64,000 nucleotides of DNA. Origin: Lentibacter algarum. GTDB taxonomy: Bacteria > Pseudomonadota > Alphaproteobacteria > Rhodobacterales > Rhodobacteraceae. Of the stretch, positions 61,854-64,000 are shown piece by piece (within the stretch, counting starts at the first letter, position 1; each line of letters begins with the position of its first letter). A model generated the notes under the pieces. It was not told where the DNA came from. It saw nothing but the letters and a program-made list of their open reading frames with translations, and ran no database searches. Position numbers and translations under genes: made by a program. The stretch is taken from positions 783,635 through 847,634 of the forward strand of contig NZ_JAHKQI010000008.1 of the NCBI RefSeq assembly GCF_018860975.1, in the 5' to 3' direction.

Positions 61854-62599
61854 ACACGCCTTCACGCCACATCGCCGTCGCAGGCACCCACAACATTCGT
61901 GATCTCGGCGGATACCTTACCGCGCGCGGAACGATGGTTCCGCAACGCCGGTTCTTGCGTGCAGACTGCCTGCACAGGCTGGCTCCCGGTGGCACCAAGC
62001 GGTTGATCAACGAGGGCCTCAGCTCTGTGGTTGATCTGCGGACAGCCCAGGAAACCGCCTCTGCACCAAGCTTTTTTGAAGGCCTGCCAGAGGTCGACTA
62101 TGTCAACATTCCGCTGTTTGATGATCTGTCGCCTGCCGCACTTGCCAACGTCCAAGCCCCGGGGCTGCATCCGTTGGTGCCGTTCTACCTTACCGCGCTG
62201 GACACCCGCGGTGCGGCCCTGCGTGATATCCTGACTCATATTGCCCGCGTAGAAAGCGGCGCAGTTCTGTTCAATTGCACGGCGGGTAAAGACCGCACCG
62301 GCATCATTGCTGCGCTCCTCTTGGGCTTGGCCGGGGTATCAGACGAAGACATCATCGCCGACTACGTTCTGACAGAAAAAATGATTCCCGATCTGGTCGC
62401 GGAATTCCTGTCAATCTCGCGGGACAACGGCGGAGATGTTGAAAGCTACGCAACCCTGCTTGAAAGCCCGGCCGATACGATGGCGAAAATGCTGGCTCAC
62501 ATAAAGTCGCAACATGGAACGATACAAGACTATGTAATGGGTCTTGGAATTCAGCCGGCTGACCTAACGCGCCTGACAGATCGACTAAGTATCGAGTGA
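61850..62599 (+). CDS. Tyrosine-protein-phosphatase-like (CX5R) protein
   Basis: A protein of 249 residues. The signature is NCTAGKDRTG with the catalytic C143 and R149, within the P-loop fold; the N-terminal RHIAVAGTHNIRDLGGYLT and VVDLRTAQE motif are those of the PTP-like group that includes phosphoinositide and small-molecule phosphatases. In this context it may remove the phosphomonoester left by the metallophosphoesterase. It overlaps that gene by four bases and is the last gene of the operon. Confidence 0.88.
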   Translation: MNTPSRHIAVAGTHNIRDLGGYLTARGTMVPQRRFLRADCLHRLAPGGTKRLINEGLSSVVDLRTAQETASAPSFFEGLPEVDYVNIPLFDDLSPAALANVQAPGLHPLVPFYLTALDTRGAALRDILTHIARVESGAVLFNCTAGKDRTGIIAALLLGLAGVSDEDIIADYVLTEKMIPDLVAEFLSISRDNGGDVESYATLLESPADTMAKMLAHIKSQHGTIQDYVMGLGIQPADLTRLTDRLSIE

Positions 62600-62618
62600 C
62601 ATGGAGCCTGCGAGCCTG

Positions 62619-62648
62619 CCGGTTTTCTACGAATGGTAGACCAACCGG
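62619..62648 (+). terminator. Hairpin at the end of the ABC-phosphatase operon
   Basis: CCGGTT (62619-62624) pairs with AACCGG (62643-62648) and, inside, TCTAC (62626-62630) with GTAGA (62636-62640). It begins 20 bases after the last stop codon. A T-tract is missing, so it is either a weak terminator or a 3' end protecting structure. Confidence 0.45.
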
Positions 62649-62693
62649 GTCTGGCCGTCGTCTAGAACATGCAAGGCAGGATCGCCTGACATT

Positions 62694-63683
62694 TCACAGC
62701 TCGTTCTCGTCAGTGGCAAGGGCCTCGTCCGGTGCACTTGCCGGCACGTCTGTATCTCCGAGCCCTACAGGCCGCAATTTGGGGCGCAATGATGTGTGCG
62801 ACACACAGTATGACTGCTTGCGCGTCCATGCCGACATCTCGTCGCGTTTTGATCTTGAGTGCATTGGCCCCCAGTCTTGTGTAACACCACGGTAGCGGTG
62901 TTTTTTACCGGGGTAGAAGCCGTGGATGATCTTGTCACGCGCCACAGTCTTGGTCATGATGCGTGTCGCACAAGACAGGTTGTCAGCGCCGTTCTTGAGC
63001 GCCTGCCCTGTGCGCGCCTTGCAACGATAGAGCCGCGCCGTTGAGGGCAAAATCTGCAACAGCCCATACCAAAGCCCGCCACCGCCCACAGCGTCTTGGC
63101 GATACGTGCTTTCGTGTTTGGCCAGTGCCGACATAAAGCCAACCCAGAACATCGCGCGGCGGTATTCGTCGTTTTCGCGGTAGGCCGGGCACCATGTTCG
63201 GTAATCCGCAGGCACGGTTTGCACCAGCGGTTTGCCATGCGAGAGCACAGCCATCATCGCCGCGCGTGTCCAGGCCTTGTTGCCGGGGCGGTGCTCCCAG
63301 CGGGTTTTGGGCAGAATATAGGGCCGCGCACGCGGGCGGATCTTGCCCAGGTAGGCAGCCTCGACCGAAGCATACTCGTTTGTGCGGGCATGCGGGCGGA
63401 TTTTGGCGAACTCGGGCCCGGGCGGGCTGACGTCTTCGTCTAGCGCCAAAGGCATTACAACAGGCGCAACGACAGCCTCGGCGGCAGCTTCTGGCGTCTC
63501 CGTCTTGTCTGTCTTGGTGTCCGGCGTGTCGGCAGGTGCAACCTGAGGTTTGAGCACAGTAAGCGCTTGCGCGGCGATCTCTTCAGCCGTTGCAGCAACG
63601 CTTTGCGCCTCGCCAGAAGACGGGACAGACAACACAACGAGAAGGCCGGCAGCGGCCAGTAAGTTTTTAAGCAGATTCAACAT
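62694..63683 (-). CDS. Secreted lytic transglycosylase-like protein
   Basis: A protein of 329 residues. The signal peptide (residues about 1-27, cleavage near GEA) precedes an Ala/Pro/Thr/Glu-rich linker of about 90 residues. Then comes a domain with SALAKHESTYRQDAV, where the Glu is the probable catalytic acid, followed by GGGGLWYGLLQILPSTA, which replaces the usual S-x-x-GAxGLMQ motif of SLT domains. Six cysteines (WCPAY, RCKAR, SCATR and others) suggest disulfides. The C-terminal tail is Pro/Asp rich. It would cut peptidoglycan; the altered motif leaves some doubt. The start at 63683 begins the signal peptide. Confidence 0.78.
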   Translation of the reverse strand: MLNLLKNLLAAAGLLVVLSVPSSGEAQSVAATAEEIAAQALTVLKPQVAPADTPDTKTDKTETPEAAAEAVVAPVVMPLALDEDVSPPGPEFAKIRPHARTNEYASVEAAYLGKIRPRARPYILPKTRWEHRPGNKAWTRAAMMAVLSHGKPLVQTVPADYRTWCPAYRENDEYRRAMFWVGFMSALAKHESTYRQDAVGGGGLWYGLLQILPSTARLYRCKARTGQALKNGADNLSCATRIMTKTVARDKIIHGFYPGKKHRYRGVTQDWGPMHSRSKRDEMSAWTRKQSYCVSHTSLRPKLRPVGLGDTDVPASAPDEALATDENEL

Positions 63684-63871
63684 AACCCGCGGAATGAACC
63701 TTATTTGGCGAAGAAAAGCAATATTAACCCGCAGCGTGGACGCATTGTTTCGCAAGCACGAACAGTGCCGTATTTTCGGCAAGCAATACCTGATTATCAG
63801 CCGAGAAGCGCCGTTTTTTGGCCCAATTAGGCTGTGATACGGAGGGCCACACATAACTAACGGATGTAAAC

Positions 63872-64000
63872 ATGGCGCTGTTGTCGAACTTCACCCAACG
63901 TAAGACAAAGGCGCGCAAAGCGCGCGCTCAGGCGGCCAAACATGCCGAAGACGAACACAAACCTGACGCCAAACTGGCCAATCAGCCGAAACCGGTTTCA
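63872..64000 (+). CDS. Lysine/alanine-rich protein, 3' partial, unrecognised
   Basis: ATG at 63872 opens a frame of 43 codons running off the window. The visible residues MALLSNFTQRKTKARKAR and a following alanine, lysine, glutamate and aspartate rich stretch are highly charged with no motif. No good Shine-Dalgarno is seen (GGATG lies nine bases upstream). It is divergent from the transglycosylase gene across 188 bases, where I see no other feature. Confidence 0.4.
   Translation, partial: MALLSNFTQRKTKARKARAQAAKHAEDEHKPDAKLANQPKPVS

Noticed and set aside
62596-62895. Small + strand frame beginning inside the phosphatase stop
   Set aside because: Overlaps the 3' end of the transglycosylase gene, has no motif, and its ATG merely results from the overlapping stop.

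Overview
The window reads as a chromosomal segment of an alphaproteobacterium of the Rhodobacteraceae (Roseobacter group). The evidence is the combination of a DksA with a single zinc-finger cysteine, a Mur-type Fur protein without CxxC pairs, a DUF4167 protein, a soxSRT / soxVWXYZAB locus in the order known from this class, malate synthase G, and several TRAP and ABC uptake systems. No rRNA, tRNA, CRISPR array, insertion sequence or prophage gene was seen. Both ends cut genes: rsmA at the left, an unrecognised lysine-rich protein at the right.

Layout. 1-17.9 kb is mostly housekeeping: rsmA, DUF4167, prmC-prfA, a three-gene operon of two M20 amidohydrolases plus an agmatinase-family ureohydrolase, mazG, a ferric-iron binding protein with an iron-box-like element in its promoter, a sulfotransferase, nucleoside hydrolase-GNAT, transporters, PhzF, Mur/Fur and enolase. 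18-20.9 kb holds an excalibur protein, a flavin monooxygenase, dksA and a moxR ATPase. 20.9-28.3 kb is a thiosulfate-oxidation island: soxSRT on + and soxVWXYZAB on -, with sulfide-responsive operators at both promoter regions, a terminator between soxA and soxB, and no soxCD. 28.3-42 kb returns to general metabolism: DUF1223, FKBP isomerase, HAD dehalogenase-hydrolase-dehydratase, PcaD-like lactonase, glcB, pepN and a TPR protein.

42-57 kb looks accessory. One cluster joins a bicupin protein, a TRAP transporter (P, Q, M) and a protein made of two copies of a domain I do not recognise; it is divergent from a MarR gene across a 37-bp nested palindrome. Next comes a detoxification cluster on the - strand (nitroreductase, two paralogous zinc-type dehydrogenase-like proteins, aldehyde dehydrogenase, double-ABM protein). 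It has two promoters carrying the same roughly 50-bp element and is preceded by overlapping HxlR and LysR regulator genes; SnoaL-like genes diverge from them. 56-62.6 kb is a tightly coupled operon of an oligopeptide-type ABC importer followed by a metallophosphoesterase and a tyrosine-phosphatase-like protein, suggesting uptake and processing of an organophosphate compound. A lytic transglycosylase and a partial gene close the window.

All family assignments come from reading motifs by eye; no database search was run.
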